This document shows positions 36,897 to 46,615 of a DNA stretch of 64,000 bases, piece after piece. Below the pieces are notes generated by a model, which saw only the letters and a list, made by a program, of their open reading frames with translations, was not told where the DNA came from and made no database searches. Made by a program: the position numbers and the translations under genes. How positions within the stretch are numbered: position 1 is the first letter of the stretch; each line of letters starts with the position of its first letter. The stretch comes from Devosia sp. LC5 (GTDB taxonomy: Bacteria > Pseudomonadota > Alphaproteobacteria > Rhizobiales > Devosiaceae): assembly GCF_000735585.1 (NCBI RefSeq), contig NZ_JNNO01000034.1:62001-126000 (forward strand), in the 5' to 3' direction.

Positions 36897-37580
36897 ATGA
36901 CAATCCAGAGCGACATCCTGCGCCTCGCGCCCTTTCAGGCCGCCATTTTCGATATGGACGGCACGCTGCTTGATACTGAAGCGGTGTTCAAGACCATCGT
37001 CTATGAAGTCTGCACCGATCTGGGCTTCGAGATGACCGATGCGGTGCATATGTCCATGGTCGGCTCCAGCCATGAGCGCACCAATCAATTACTGCTCGAA
37101 GCCTATGGCGTGGCTTTTCCCTATACGCTGTTCGACGAGCGCTGCCGCGTCAGCATGCGCGAGCGCACCCATGCCGGCGTACCGGTCAAGCCGGGTGCCC
37201 GGGAATTCCTGACCGAACTGGCCGATCGCAATATCCCGATCGCCGTCGCCACCTCCTCGCGTACCCCCCACGCCCATACCCATCTGGGTGCGGCGGGCCT
37301 GCTCGATCTGTTCCAGACCGTCGTCACCCGCGACGATGTGGTCAATCCCAAGCCCCATCCCGAGCCTTACCTGACGGCGGCGCGGCGGCTGGGCGTCGAT
37401 CCGCTGCAATGCCTGGCGCTCGAAGACAGCCATGCAGGGGTCCGCGCGGCCCATGCGGCGGGGATGCAGACCATTATGGTGCCTGATCTGGTCCACCCCA
37501 ATGACGAATTGCGCGCCCTCGGCATTGCTGTGATGGAGAGCCTCGATCAGGTCCGGCTGGCGGCCTTCGCGCCGCGCTGA
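36897..37580 (+). CDS. HAD family hydrolase, beta-phosphoglucomutase-like
   Basis: 227 aa. HAD motif I IFDMDGTLLDTE at residue 16, motif II VATSSR, motif III Lys in NPKPHPEPY and motif IV LEDSHAGVRAA are all present. This matches the subfamily of pyrophosphatases, phosphatases and phosphoglucomutases; substrate unknown. A hairpin terminator follows. Confidence 0.88.
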   Translation: MTIQSDILRLAPFQAAIFDMDGTLLDTEAVFKTIVYEVCTDLGFEMTDAVHMSMVGSSHERTNQLLLEAYGVAFPYTLFDERCRVSMRERTHAGVPVKPGAREFLTELADRNIPIAVATSSRTPHAHTHLGAAGLLDLFQTVVTRDDVVNPKPHPEPYLTAARRLGVDPLQCLALEDSHAGVRAAHAAGMQTIMVPDLVHPNDELRALGIAVMESLDQVRLAAFAPR

Positions 37581-37607
37581 TCGCATCTGCCTCTGAACTT
37601 GTCCAAG

Positions 37608-37638
37608 GGTCCCGAGTCTTGCTCGGGGCCTTTTGTTT
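37608..37638 (+). terminator. Intrinsic terminator after the HAD gene
   Basis: GGTCCCGAG / CTCGGGGCC (37608-37616 and 37622-37630), with a 5-nt loop and then TTTTGTTT. Confidence 0.8.
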
Positions 37639-37775
37639 GTGCTGGCCTTGGCTAGCCGAGCGTTAATAGTTTTGGGGCGCCCGAAGCCCGTAAACTTTTA
37701 TCGATCTGCTTAAACTCCCATTTGTTACGTCCCAAGCCTTTGTACGCTAAAGGTTTTCAAGTCGCGCTGGCTGGA

Positions 37776-37822
37776 TTAACCCTAACTTAAGAAGCTAACG
37801 CCTATGGTTAACCAGCGGTAAA
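37776..37822 (+). promoter_or_regulatory. CtrA-type boxes upstream of the SleB hydrolase gene
   Basis: A full match to TTAA-N7-TTAA lies at 37776-37790 (TTAACCCTAACTTAA). A second copy, TTAA-N7-TAAA at 37808-37822, has one mismatch in the second half. They lie about 85-130 bp before the ATG. CtrA control fits a cell-wall enzyme used at division, but is inferred. Confidence 0.6.
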
Positions 37823-37905
37823 TTTCAGCTTCCCAGCCGAGCTAAGCCCGGCTAGGGTGCGGCTCGTTATCAGACGAAGCCGGTCCGCAATGACGGAACG
37901 GATGA

Positions 37906-38850
37906 ATGCGCCGGAAACGGCCGGACGGGCTCAGGGGCAAGGACGGGGCATTGACGCAAACCTGGCAGGTCATCGCTGTGCGTGCGGTTTCGCATGTGCT
38001 GATCCTGTGCGCGGCTGCGCTTGTGCTGTTCGTCACCCTGGCTCCTGCTCACGCCGAAAACCTGCTCATTGCCGATGTGACCCCGCTTGATGTGCCGGCC
38101 AATCTGGCCGTGTTGCGCGCCCAGCCGGCGCTCGGCGCCACCATGGCGCCGCTTGAACCCGGCCAGCAGCCTTTGACTGCGGCCCTCCTGGCCAATTACG
38201 TCGCCCGCCAGCAGGCGCTGCGCGATTTTGACGTCAACGCCGCCCTGCCGCAGCCTGAACTCAATTCCGAAGTGCTGCTGGGTTACATCGCCCGCGGTTC
38301 GTTCGGCGGGAACGGCGCGCTGTCGGCCATTGATAGCTTCGCCACGTCCAGCGCTCCGGCCGAGCGGGCATTAAGCCCTTCAGTGCTCGCTGCCTATGTC
38401 GAAAGCGGCTACCAGACCACGCCGCAGCGGCTCGATCATGCCAATACCGAGCGCGGATGCCTCGCTCAGGCCATCTATCACGAGGCCCGCGGCGAAAGCG
38501 AAGCCGGCCAGCTCGCCGTCGCCAATGTTATCGTCAATCGCGCGCGGTCGAGCAAGTTCCCGTCGACGCTATGCGGCGTCATCTATCAGAACGCCAATAA
38601 GGGCCGCTATCGCTGCCAGTTCACCTTTGCCTGCGACGGGCGCGATGACACGCCGGGCGAACGCCGGGCCTGGGTTCGCTCCAAAGATCTGGCCCAAAAG
38701 GTCTATGCCGAATTCGCCCTGGGCGAGAATGTTGGCGCCGTGCCGGGCTCGACCCTCTACTACCACACCACCGCGGTGCGCCCCTCCTGGGCCAATACCT
38801 ACAATGCGGTCGCCGAAATCGGCTCGCACATCTTTTATTCCCCCAACTGA
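37906..38850 (+). CDS. Cell-wall hydrolase, SleB family
   Basis: 314 aa. A membrane anchor or uncleaved signal is near residues 25-50 (VLILCAAALVLFVTLAPAHA). The middle is low-complexity with Ala/Leu-rich repeats. The C-terminal catalytic domain (about 180-310) has CLAQAIYHEARGES with the catalytic Glu, VANVIVNRARS, CGVIYQ and YYHTTAVRPSW, the SleB fold. It would cut peptidoglycan in the periplasm. A TTG 16 codons later is an alternative start. CtrA-type boxes lie upstream. Confidence 0.88.
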   Translation: MRRKRPDGLRGKDGALTQTWQVIAVRAVSHVLILCAAALVLFVTLAPAHAENLLIADVTPLDVPANLAVLRAQPALGATMAPLEPGQQPLTAALLANYVARQQALRDFDVNAALPQPELNSEVLLGYIARGSFGGNGALSAIDSFATSSAPAERALSPSVLAAYVESGYQTTPQRLDHANTERGCLAQAIYHEARGESEAGQLAVANVIVNRARSSKFPSTLCGVIYQNANKGRYRCQFTFACDGRDDTPGERRAWVRSKDLAQKVYAEFALGENVGAVPGSTLYYHTTAVRPSWANTYNAVAEIGSHIFYSPN

Positions 38851-39010
38851 TTGAAGCGCTAGGCGCGATCGGGCTCCTTCCGCTTGTGACGTAGGGCAAA
38901 TGCGTCCCCATGTCTGTGCTCATGGAGGCGAAGTGTGCCTGAAGATCTGGGCGCGGGGATAAGTGGCGCAGATCGCGGCTCGCGGTATCGTCCTTGCCAA
39001 GGCCTATCCC

Positions 39011-39039
39011 CAAACAAAAGGGCGCCCGGAGGCGCCCTT
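39011..39039 (-). terminator. Intrinsic terminator of pckA
   Basis: AAGGGCGCC / GGCGCCCTT (39018-39026 and 39031-39039), with a T-rich run on the minus-strand side. Correctly placed after the pckA stop. Confidence 0.85.
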
Positions 39040-39061
39040 CTTACGTCAGATGGCAGAAAAT

Positions 39062-40654
39062 CTATTCTGCCGCCTGAGCCATCCTGGGTCCTGGGGCAGC
39101 GTCGGCGCCGTCACCGAATTTTTCGAAATTGGCGCGGAACAGGCCGGCCAGGTGGGTGGCTTGGCGGTCATAGGCGTCGGGATCGGCCCAGCTGGCGCGG
39201 GGGGTGAGCAGGATGGGGTTGATGCCGGGGACGGCGATGGGGACGGCGAAGCCGAAGAGTTCGTCGGTCCGCATCTCGGCTTGATCCAGCTCGCCATTGA
39301 GCGCGGCACTCAGCAGGCGCCTTGTCGAGGCGATGTCGATGCGCTTGCCCAAGCCGTAGCCGCCCCCGGTCCAGCCGGTATTGATCAACCAGGCGGAAGC
39401 CCCGCTTTCCTTGAGTTTTTCGGCCAGCATGGCGCCGTAAACCGTCGGATGCAGCGGCATGAACGGGGCGCCGAAACAGGCTGAGAACGTGGCCTGCGGC
39501 TCGGTGACGCCGCGTTCGGTGCCGGCCACCTTGGCGGTGTAGCCCGACAAAAAGTGGTAGACCGCCTGTTCCGGGGTGAGCCGGGCGATGGGGGGCAGTA
39601 CGCCGAAAGCGTCGGCGGTGAGGAAGACGACGGTGCGCGGCGTGCCGCCCACGCTGCCCTTGGCGATGGCTGGCAGCACGTGAATTGGGTACGCCGCGCG
39701 GGTGTTCTCGGTGAGCCTAATGTCGTCAAATGCTGGCAGACTGTTAGCATCGAGAATGACATTTTCCAGCACTGTGCCAAAACGCTTGGTCGCAGCATGG
39801 ATTTCCGGTTCCGCCACGGGGCTGAGCTTGATGGTCTTGGCGTAGCAGCCGCCTTCGAGGTTGAAAACGCCGTCTTTGCTCCAGCCATGTTCATCGTCGC
39901 CGATCAGTGGGCGGTCGGGATCATTACTGAGCGTGGTTTTGCCGGTGCCCGACAATCCGAAGAACAATGCGCTCTCTCCATTGGCTCCCAGATTGGCCGA
40001 GCAATGCATGGGCAGCACGCCCTGGCGCGGCGCGTGGAAGTTGAAGAGGCTGAAGACGGATTTCTTGATTTCCCCGGCATAGAGCGTGCCGGCGATCACC
40101 ACGATATTGCGGCTCATGTCGAGCGCGATCACCGTATCGGTGCGGCTGCCATGGCGGGCCGGATCGGCCTTGAAGCTCGGTGCATGCACGATGGTGACGG
40201 CGGTCGGGTTGGCGCCGGTGGGCACCATCTCGCCGGGGCGGATCAGCAGGTTGCGGATGAACAGGGCATGCCAGGCGCTGGGGGTCAGCACTGTCACGCC
40301 ATATTGATGGCGCGGATCGGCCCCGGCCAGCAGGTCCTGCCGGTAGAGCGGGCCGCCGGCAAGATGGGCCTGCGCATCGGCCAGCAGCGCATCGAAATGG
40401 GCCGGGCTCATGGCGCCCGAATTGTCCCACCAGACGCTGTTTTCGGTGAGGCCATCGCGTACGATGAACTTGTCCTTGGGCGAGCGGCCGGTAAAGGCGC
40501 CGGTGCGCACCGAAACGGCTCCATCGGCGGTCAGCACGGCGCCGCCATCAGCGACAGCGCGGGCAACCAGGGCCGGGGCGATATCGTTGACGAAAAGCGA
40601 AGCGGCTGCCGCCCCGATCCGGTCCCGCAAGGCGCTATGGTCGAACACACTCAT
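39062..40654 (-). CDS. pckA: Phosphoenolpyruvate carboxykinase (ATP)
   Basis: 530 aa from the ATG at 40654 with GGAGAG upstream; an in-frame extension to 40741 is rejected. Converts oxaloacetate plus ATP to PEP, the first step of gluconeogenesis. P-loop [11 protein letters not shown], the substrate loop [12 protein letters not shown] and the kinase-1a/2 region with [14 protein letters not shown] are intact. Divergent from chvI, which is a conserved arrangement in Rhizobiales where ChvI affects pckA. Confidence 0.96.
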   Translation of the reverse strand: MSVFDHSALRDRIGAAAASLFVNDIAPALVARAVADGGAVLTADGAVSVRTGAFTGRSPKDKFIVRDGLTENSVWWDNSGAMSPAHFDALLADAQAHLAGGPLYRQDLLAGADPRHQYGVTVLTPSAWHALFIRNLLIRPGEMVPTGANPTAVTIVHAPSFKADPARHGSRTDTVIALDMSRNIVVIAGTLYAGEIKKSVFSLFNFHAPRQGVLPMHCSANLGANGESALFFGLSGTGKTTLSNDPDRPLIGDDEHGWSKDGVFNLEGGCYAKTIKLSPVAEPEIHAATKRFGTVLENVILDANSLPAFDDIRLTENTRAAYPIHVLPAIAKGSVGGTPRTVVFLTADAFGVLPPIARLTPEQAVYHFLSGYTAKVAGTERGVTEPQATFSACFGAPFMPLHPTVYGAMLAEKLKESGASAWLINTGWTGGGYGLGKRIDIASTRRLLSAALNGELDQAEMRTDELFGFAVPIAVPGINPILLTPRASWADPDAYDRQATHLAGLFRANFEKFGDGADAAPGPRMAQAAE

Positions 40655-40907
40655 CTGGCTTACTCTCCAAGGGTCGCCGCAACACCATGATGCGGCCCTC
40701 AATGGCGGCCAGATTAGCGTGGACAATAGCGGGCCAACCATCCCGAAATGGGTCGTAAGACGGAAGTTGCATCCACCCGCGGAAACCCGTCGTCATTGCG
40801 CAAGACTTGGCCGCGCCTTATTTAATGCGTAATTGTCGCCTGCAACGCGAGGCCGAACCGGCTATAGTTCTGGCCGGCCATACGCGCCACAACAAGAAAG
40901 GCAGCTC

Positions 40908-41624
40908 ATGCCCAAGATTGCCCTGGTAGATGACGACCGCAATATTTTGACCTCGGTGTCGCTGACGCTGGAGGCCGAAGGGTATCAGGTCGCCACCTAT
41001 ACCGATGGTGCATCGGGTCTTGAAGGTCTCACCACCGACAAGCCGGACCTTGCCATCCTCGACATCAAGATGCCGCGCATGGATGGCATGGAATTGCTGC
41101 GCCGCCTGCGCCAGAAGTCGGATGTGCCGGTGATCTTCCTGACCAGCAAGGACGAAGAGATCGACGAACTGTTCGGCCTCAAGATGGGGGCCGACGATTT
41201 CATCACCAAGCCGTTCAGCCAGCGCCTCTTGGTCGAGCGCGTCAAGGCCATCCTGCGCCGTTCGGCCCCGCGCGATCCCTCCGCGCCCGCCGGCGCCCCG
41301 GGGGAATCCTCGCCCGGCAAGGCACTGATCGAGCGCGGCTCGCTGGTGATGGACGAAGAACGCCATACCTGCACCTGGAAGGGCCAGCGGGTCACGCTGA
41401 CCGTCACCGAATTCCTCATCCTGCAGGCGCTGGCGCTTCGCCCCGGCGTCGTCAAGTCGCGCAATGCCTTGATGGATGCGGCCTATGACGATCAAGTCTA
41501 TGTCGACGATCGCACCATCGACAGCCACATCAAACGGCTGCGCAAGAAGTTCAAGGCGACCGATGACGACTTCGAAATGATCGAGACGCTCTATGGCGTC
41601 GGCTATCGCTTCAAGGAGCAATAA
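40908..41624 (+). CDS. chvI: Response regulator ChvI (OmpR family)
   Basis: 238 aa. Receiver domain with phospho-acceptor Asp52 in LAILDIKMP, the acidic pair DDD at 8-10 and Lys in ITKPFS. The C-terminal winged helix ends with [17 protein letters not shown] and GVGYRF. It acts with ChvG in acid, envelope and symbiosis or virulence responses. A 25-codon in-frame extension upstream lacks support. chvG begins 8 bp after the stop. Confidence 0.95.
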   Translation: MPKIALVDDDRNILTSVSLTLEAEGYQVATYTDGASGLEGLTTDKPDLAILDIKMPRMDGMELLRRLRQKSDVPVIFLTSKDEEIDELFGLKMGADDFITKPFSQRLLVERVKAILRRSAPRDPSAPAGAPGESSPGKALIERGSLVMDEERHTCTWKGQRVTLTVTEFLILQALALRPGVVKSRNALMDAAYDDQVYVDDRTIDSHIKRLRKKFKATDDDFEMIETLYGVGYRFKEQ

Positions 41625-41632
41625 GCACCCAA

Positions 41633-43450
41633 GTGGCCATTATCGACCCCGATATGGATGAGAAGCCGGACGCCAAGGCGCCCGGCAAGGCCACCCCTTT
41701 GCCCGAGCCCGAGCAGGACCAGCCCGCAGAGCCGCGCCGCACCCATCGTTGGCGGCTGGTGCTGGCCCCGTTCTACCGGCTGGCTAGCGGCATCAGCCGC
41801 TTTCTCGATTTCACGATCTTTTCCAGCCTTACCCGCCGCATCATCGTGCTCAACCTGGCGGGGCTATTGGTGCTGGTGGTGGGGATCCTGTATCTCAACC
41901 AATGGCGCGCCGGGCTGATCGACGCCCGCGTGCAGTCGCTGCGGGTGCAAGGCGAAATCATCGCCGCCGCCGTCGCGGCCTCGGCTACGGTCGATAGCGA
42001 CGTCATCTCGGTCAATCCCGACCGGTTGCTGCAATTGCAGGGCGACGGCACGGTGTCCTCGCTCTCCTATTTCGATCCGACGCTCGAATTCCCGATCAAC
42101 CCCGAGCGGGTCGCTCCACTGCTGCGCAATCTTATCACCCCGACCCGTACGCGCGCCCGCATCTATGACCAGGGCGGGCTGATGATCCTTGATAGTGACA
42201 ATATCTATGCGCGCGGCGAGGTGATACGGCAGATCATCGAGACCAAGAAGGCGGATGATTTCTTCCTCTGGGACTGGTGGAACGCAGTGCTGAGCTGGGT
42301 GCCGGGCGACAATTTCCCGAAATACCAGGAATATGGCGTCGACGAGGGCATGCGTTATCCCGAAGTCGCTTCGGCGCTGGGCGGCGCACCGGCCGATTTC
42401 GTTCGGGTCGATGGGCAGAACCAATTGGTGGTGTCGGTCGCTGTGCCGGTGCAGCGGGTGCGCGCCGTGGTCGGCGCCATCCTGCTGTCGACCGCGCCGG
42501 GCGACATTGATTCCATCGTTGCGCAGGAACGCTGGGGTATTCTGCGCATCGCCATGATCGCCGCGGCTGTGCAGATCGCGCTCTCGCTGCTGCTGGCCGG
42601 CACCATTGCCGGGCCGATGCGGCGCCTGTCCGAAGCCGCCGAGCGGGTGCAGACCGCCGGCAATGCCCGCGCCGAAATTCCCGATTTCTCCGATCGTCCC
42701 GACGAAATCGGGCATCTGTCGGGCGCGCTGCGGCGCATGACCGATGCGCTCTATAATCGCATCGAGGCCATCGAGCGTTTTGCCGCCGATGTGGCCCATG
42801 AACTCAAAAACCCGCTGACCTCGCTGCGATCGGCGGTGGAACCCCTGCCGCTGGCCAAGCGGGCCGAGGATCGCGACCGCCTCAACGCCATCATCCAGCA
42901 CGATGTGAAGCGGCTCGACCGGCTGATCACCGACATTTCCAGCGCCAGCCGGCTCGATGCCGAACTGGCGCGCGAAAGCTCGGACCGCATCGACGTGGAA
43001 AAATTGGCCGATGTCATGGTCGGCATCCAGAAAGACATGGCGCTGGGCCGCAATGTCACGGTGGTGCTAGGCAAGCGCAGCGGCAAGGGCAATGCCATCG
43101 TCAATGGGCACGAAAGCCGGCTGGCCCAGGTCTTCGCCAATCTCATCGACAATGCGGTCTCCTTCTCGCCCGAAGGGGGCGTGGTGACCGTGGCTTTGGC
43201 GACCGATGCCGACGACATCACCGTCACGGTGAGTGATGAAGGGCGCGGCATAACCGGGGATTTCGGCAAGATCTTCCAGCGCTTTTATACCGACCGGCCC
43301 GATACCGAGAGCTTTGGCGACCATTCGGGACTGGGTCTCTCTATTTCCAAGCAGATTGTGGACGCCCATAAGGGCACGATCCGGGCCGCCAACCGCCAGG
43401 ACCGTTCGGGCGCAGTGTTCACGATTGTGTTGCCGCGAGCCCGCAAATAG
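41633..43450 (+). CDS. chvG: Sensor histidine kinase ChvG
   Basis: 605 aa (GTG start at 41633; the ATG at 41654 is an alternative). Two spans bracket a periplasmic sensor region (about 67-90 and 300-325); the periplasmic repressor ExoR binds this region in relatives. HAMP, then VAHELKNPLTSLRS (phospho-His), then an HATPase domain with NLIDNAVSFSPEGG, DEGRGI and GLGLSISKQIV. Pairs with ChvI. Confidence 0.94.
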   Translation: MAIIDPDMDEKPDAKAPGKATPLPEPEQDQPAEPRRTHRWRLVLAPFYRLASGISRFLDFTIFSSLTRRIIVLNLAGLLVLVVGILYLNQWRAGLIDARVQSLRVQGEIIAAAVAASATVDSDVISVNPDRLLQLQGDGTVSSLSYFDPTLEFPINPERVAPLLRNLITPTRTRARIYDQGGLMILDSDNIYARGEVIRQIIETKKADDFFLWDWWNAVLSWVPGDNFPKYQEYGVDEGMRYPEVASALGGAPADFVRVDGQNQLVVSVAVPVQRVRAVVGAILLSTAPGDIDSIVAQERWGILRIAMIAAAVQIALSLLLAGTIAGPMRRLSEAAERVQTAGNARAEIPDFSDRPDEIGHLSGALRRMTDALYNRIEAIERFAADVAHELKNPLTSLRSAVEPLPLAKRAEDRDRLNAIIQHDVKRLDRLITDISSASRLDAELARESSDRIDVEKLADVMVGIQKDMALGRNVTVVLGKRSGKGNAIVNGHESRLAQVFANLIDNAVSFSPEGGVVTVALATDADDITVTVSDEGRGITGDFGKIFQRFYTDRPDTESFGDHSGLGLSISKQIVDAHKGTIRAANRQDRSGAVFTIVLPRARK

Positions 43451-43458
43451 AGCCCGCC

Positions 43459-43929
43459 ATGCCGCAAAACCTCAATATTCATGGCACGGCGATCGTGCTG
43501 GGCGGTGCCGGATTGCTGCTGCGCGGCCCCTCCGGTTCCGGCAAATCGCTGCTGGCCCTGTCCCTGCTCGATCGCTGGGCCGCGCGGGGCCTGGATGCGG
43601 CGCTGGTGGCCGATGACCGGGTCGATCTGAGTGCCGGCCCCGAAGGGCTGACAATGGGTGCTCCCGCCGCGATTGCCGGGCTGATCGAGCTGCGCGGGCG
43701 CGGCATTATCAACCGTCCCTATCGCAGTGATGTGCCGCTGCATCTGCTGGTCGATCTGGTGCCCGAGCTGGTGCGCATGCCCGAATCCGCTGCCTTCACG
43801 GCCGAGCTTTTGGGGCTGGTATTGCCCCGTGCGCCGGTGCCGCAAGCCGGGCTGATCGGGCTCGACCATCAAATGCTGTTGGTAAGTGGGGCTCTGGCAG
43901 CCCTTGACCCGCCGGCAGGCCGGCCGTGA
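43459..43929 (+). CDS. hprK: HPr kinase/phosphorylase, short alphaproteobacterial type
   Basis: 156 aa, about half the length of Firmicute enzymes: only the C-terminal kinase core is kept. P-loop GPSGSGKS is at residues 23-30, followed by VADDRVDL and the K3-type RGRGIINRPY segment. It phosphorylates HPr on Ser using ATP, coupling carbon state to the PTS. Lies 9 bp after chvG. Confidence 0.93.
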   Translation: MPQNLNIHGTAIVLGGAGLLLRGPSGSGKSLLALSLLDRWAARGLDAALVADDRVDLSAGPEGLTMGAPAAIAGLIELRGRGIINRPYRSDVPLHLLVDLVPELVRMPESAAFTAELLGLVLPRAPVPQAGLIGLDHQMLLVSGALAALDPPAGRP

Positions 43930-44107
43930 CAAAAAACCACTTGAATCCCTGTCGCTCCGGGGCAAGACTGCCCTTCACTCGCGCCTTTGGGCCGGGTTCG
44001 GCTCCGCGCGCTATCCAAACAATGCCTTGCGCGGGCAGGGGGCAGACAATACTGGAATGCCGTCGGCGCCACGACGCGGGCGCATCTCGGCAGGCTGGGG
44101 ACGTTGC

Positions 44108-44509
44108 ATGATCGGTCTGGTTCTGGTGACGCATGGTGCGCTCGCCAATGAGTTCAAGTCGGCACTGGAACACGTCGTCGGCCCGCAGGATTATTGCGAA
44201 ACCATCGCCATTGGTCCTGACGACAATATGGAAAATCGCCGCAATGACATTCTGGCCGCCGTCGACAAGGCCGATAATGGCTCGGGCGTGATCATTCTGA
44301 CCGACATGTTTGGCGGCACGCCGTCCAATCTGGCCATCTCGGTGATGCAGAACCGCGACGTGGAGGTGATTGCCGGCGTCAACCTGCCCATGCTGGTCAA
44401 GCTGGGCCGGGTCCGTGGCGACATGAGCATCAAGGAAGCGGTCAATCTGGCCCAGGAAGCGGGCCGAAAATATATCACCGTCGCCAACTCGATCCTGAGC
44501 GCGGGGTAA
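44108..44509 (+). CDS. PTS EIIA component, mannose/PtsM type
   Basis: 133 aa. His9 in LVLVTHGALA is the phosphorylation site; VIILTDMFGGTPSNLA is the family signature. No EIIB, EIIC or EIID follows, so this EIIA is regulatory only. A gap of about 178 bp before it may hold its own promoter. Confidence 0.92.
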   Translation: MIGLVLVTHGALANEFKSALEHVVGPQDYCETIAIGPDDNMENRRNDILAAVDKADNGSGVIILTDMFGGTPSNLAISVMQNRDVEVIAGVNLPMLVKLGRVRGDMSIKEAVNLAQEAGRKYITVANSILSAG

Positions 44510-44515
44510 GCCTAT

Positions 44516-44824
44516 ATGGATGCTGCCAGCACCGGCCGGGCCGTCGCCCAGCAATTGACCATCGTCAACCGCAAGGGCCTGCACGCCCGCGCCTCGGCCC
44601 GCTTCGTACGCACTGCCGAATGCTTCGACGCCACCATCGCCGTCATCAAGGACGGCACTTCGGTGGCCGGCAATTCCATCATGGGTCTGATGATGCTGGG
44701 CGCCGGGCCGGGCAGCACGATCCTGGTGCAAGCCAGCGGCAAGCAGGCCCGCGAAGCGCTCGAAGCCATCGTCGAACTGGTCAATAACGGATTTGACGAG
44801 GATAGCGACGGGGCCTCGGGGTGA
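44516..44824 (+). CDS. HPr phosphocarrier protein
   Basis: 102 aa. His23 in RKGLHARASA accepts phosphate from EI; Ser54 in GNSIMGL is the HprK target. Six bp after EIIA. Accepts phosphoryl groups and passes them to the EIIA. The C-terminal end is a short acidic tail. Confidence 0.94.
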   Translation: MDAASTGRAVAQQLTIVNRKGLHARASARFVRTAECFDATIAVIKDGTSVAGNSIMGLMMLGAGPGSTILVQASGKQAREALEAIVELVNNGFDEDSDGASG

Positions 44825-45351
44825 GCGAGGCGGTCGAGCTCGTCCCTTATTCGGATGACTGGCCGCGAGCGTTCAACGCTATTGCTCCGACCATAGCGGC
44901 CTGTTTCGACCCGCCGCCGCTGCGGCTCGACCATATCGGCTCTTCGGCCGTGCCGGGCCTGCCTGCCAAACCGATCCTGGACATCATCGTGCTGGTGGCG
45001 GATATGGAAAAAATGGACCCGGCGCTTGTCGCGCTCGAGCGCGCCGGTTTTGAGTTCCGTCCCGAAGTGTCGAATGCCCACCGGATGTTCCTGCGCAAGC
45101 TGGGCCCGGCCGGACATCGCACCCATCATCTCCACATTCACGATAGTGCGGATGAAGTCCGTCGGCACGTGATGTTTCGTGATTGTCTGCGGAACGATGC
45201 CACGACCAGGGCCGCCTACTTGGCCCATAAGGAGGACTTGGCGACACGTTTCCGCGAAGATCGCGGGGCCTATTCTCGCGGTAAGTCGGATTTCATCGAC
45301 GAGGTTATTCGAGCAGCGGGCGGACCAGAGCGGGTGCCTTGGAATCCCTAG
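44821..45351 (+). CDS. GrpB/UPF0157 family nucleotidyltransferase-like protein
   Basis: 176 aa with a GTG start that overlaps the HPr stop by 4 bp (GTGA). DHIGSSAVPGLPAKPILDIIV is the family's nucleotidyltransferase-type GS-x(n)-D-x-D motif, and THHLHIHD is the characteristic His segment. Its function is unknown; it may be translationally tied to HPr, which is unusual for this family. Confidence 0.83.
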   Translation: MSEAVELVPYSDDWPRAFNAIAPTIAACFDPPPLRLDHIGSSAVPGLPAKPILDIIVLVADMEKMDPALVALERAGFEFRPEVSNAHRMFLRKLGPAGHRTHHLHIHDSADEVRRHVMFRDCLRNDATTRAAYLAHKEDLATRFREDRGAYSRGKSDFIDEVIRAAGGPERVPWNP

Positions 45352-45458
45352 GCACGGCTCACGCCACCTTCACACTCTCTTTGCCATTTTGCTTTGCTAT
45401 GGCAGCGGAACTACGCGAGGCCCGCGCCATTGGCATCGGGCAAAGGGGAGAACCAAGC

Positions 45459-45965
45459 ATGCGGCGGATAATTGCCGGGGCCGGCGGGTTGGGACTGGCG
45501 CTGATCCTCAGCCAGTTTCCCGAATATGCGCAGCAATATGCCCAGCGGCTGGGCGGCGCCGTCGATGAATTGCGCATCGTCACCGAGGATTTCGACCAGG
45601 CGGCCGCCGCTGGCGGGCTCAACCGGGAACAGGCCCTGGGCCGCTATGAAGGCTCGGCCGACAATTTCATCGTCGGCCGCGGCACTGCCATGGCGGCCAC
45701 GTTCGTGCGCTATGAACAGCTCAGCGCCACGCTGGCCCAGATCCAGGGCGCCGGACCCGTCGAACGCTTCCAATCGCTGCCGGCCTATCTCGATACCGAT
45801 ATCGGCCGGCGCACGCTTGAGGCTTATAAGCCCGCTGTGCCTGTCACAGTCGAGGGCATTCTCTATGCCGGAGGCGGTTTCATCCTGGGCTATCTCGTGC
45901 TTTCGGGCCTCTGGCGCTTCTGCGCCCTGCCGTTCAAGCGGAAGCGGCGGGAGGCCTATCGGTGA
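45459..45965 (+). CDS. DUF2937 membrane protein
   Basis: 168 aa from the ATG at 45459 with GGGGAG upstream. A membrane helix at residues 4-20, a soluble middle with LSQFPEYAQQYAQRLGGAVDEL and FDQAAAAGGLNREQAL, and a second helix near 130-155. These segments are typical of DUF2937. Function unknown. Confidence 0.82.
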   Translation: MRRIIAGAGGLGLALILSQFPEYAQQYAQRLGGAVDELRIVTEDFDQAAAAGGLNREQALGRYEGSADNFIVGRGTAMAATFVRYEQLSATLAQIQGAGPVERFQSLPAYLDTDIGRRTLEAYKPAVPVTVEGILYAGGGFILGYLVLSGLWRFCALPFKRKRREAYR

Positions 45966-45979
45966 CGGCCTGAGCAAGC

Positions 45980-46552
45980 CTATTCCTGCTTGCGCAGCCG
46001 CTTGCCGGCGATGAGCCAGATCGCCGAGATAAGGAAGTAGATGGCGCCGAAGCCGGCATATCCGGCTATCGTGGGGATCACCATGGGCACCGCTTGCTGG
46101 GCCTGGACGACAAAGAAGGCGCCGGCCAGCGCCGATTGCGCGCCGCTCAGGACCATCGCCCACTGGGCTCCGGATTTCCAGCGGCGGATGGCCGTTCCCA
46201 ATTGCAGCAGACCCGACAGAATTGCCCAGACCCCGAAGACCGCCAGCACGGCGCCCAATCCCATCGGCAGGGCAATCAGCACGGCCAGCGTCGTGGCCAG
46301 GCTGACAAAGATGTTGATCGCTTGTGTGCGGCTACGGGCCAGGCCGCCGTTTCTCGTGGCGTCGAGATAATTGGCTGTCGCGTCCCAGAGCGGGTAGATC
46401 ACCAGCAGGACAGCGCCAAGCCCGGCCTGGTGCAGGCCAAGGGTGAGGGCGACCGCCACCCAGGCCACCGAGAAGGCGGCGCGGCTGAGGTAATAACGGG
46501 TGAGCCAGCTTTCCTCAGCGGCACGGGCGGGATTGGTTGCGATGGATGACAT
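45980..46552 (-). CDS. DUF308 / HdeD-like membrane protein
   Basis: 190 aa, six predicted spans. YPLWDATANYLDATRNGG is typical of the DUF308 membrane family. An operator-like palindrome lies between its start and the TetR gene that ends next to it; the TetR gene (46616-47191) also has a similar site. It is likely the repressor's target. Confidence 0.82.
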   Translation of the reverse strand: MSSIATNPARAAEESWLTRYYLSRAAFSVAWVAVALTLGLHQAGLGAVLLVIYPLWDATANYLDATRNGGLARSRTQAINIFVSLATTLAVLIALPMGLGAVLAVFGVWAILSGLLQLGTAIRRWKSGAQWAMVLSGAQSALAGAFFVVQAQQAVPMVIPTIAGYAGFGAIYFLISAIWLIAGKRLRKQE

Positions 46553-46560
46553 GATTTAGC

Positions 46561-46583
46561 CTATCTACTAATTGGTAGGTATT
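46561..46583. promoter_or_regulatory. Operator-like palindrome upstream of DUF308 gene
   Basis: CTATCTACTAATTGGTAGGT contains the half-site TGGTAGGTA and a near-mirror half, TACTA. The same TGGTAGGTA word appears in the palindrome before the TetR gene, so one repressor could bind both. Confidence 0.6.
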
Positions 46584-46615
46584 GGTTTATGGATGACCCG
46601 AACAGCCGGACCTGG

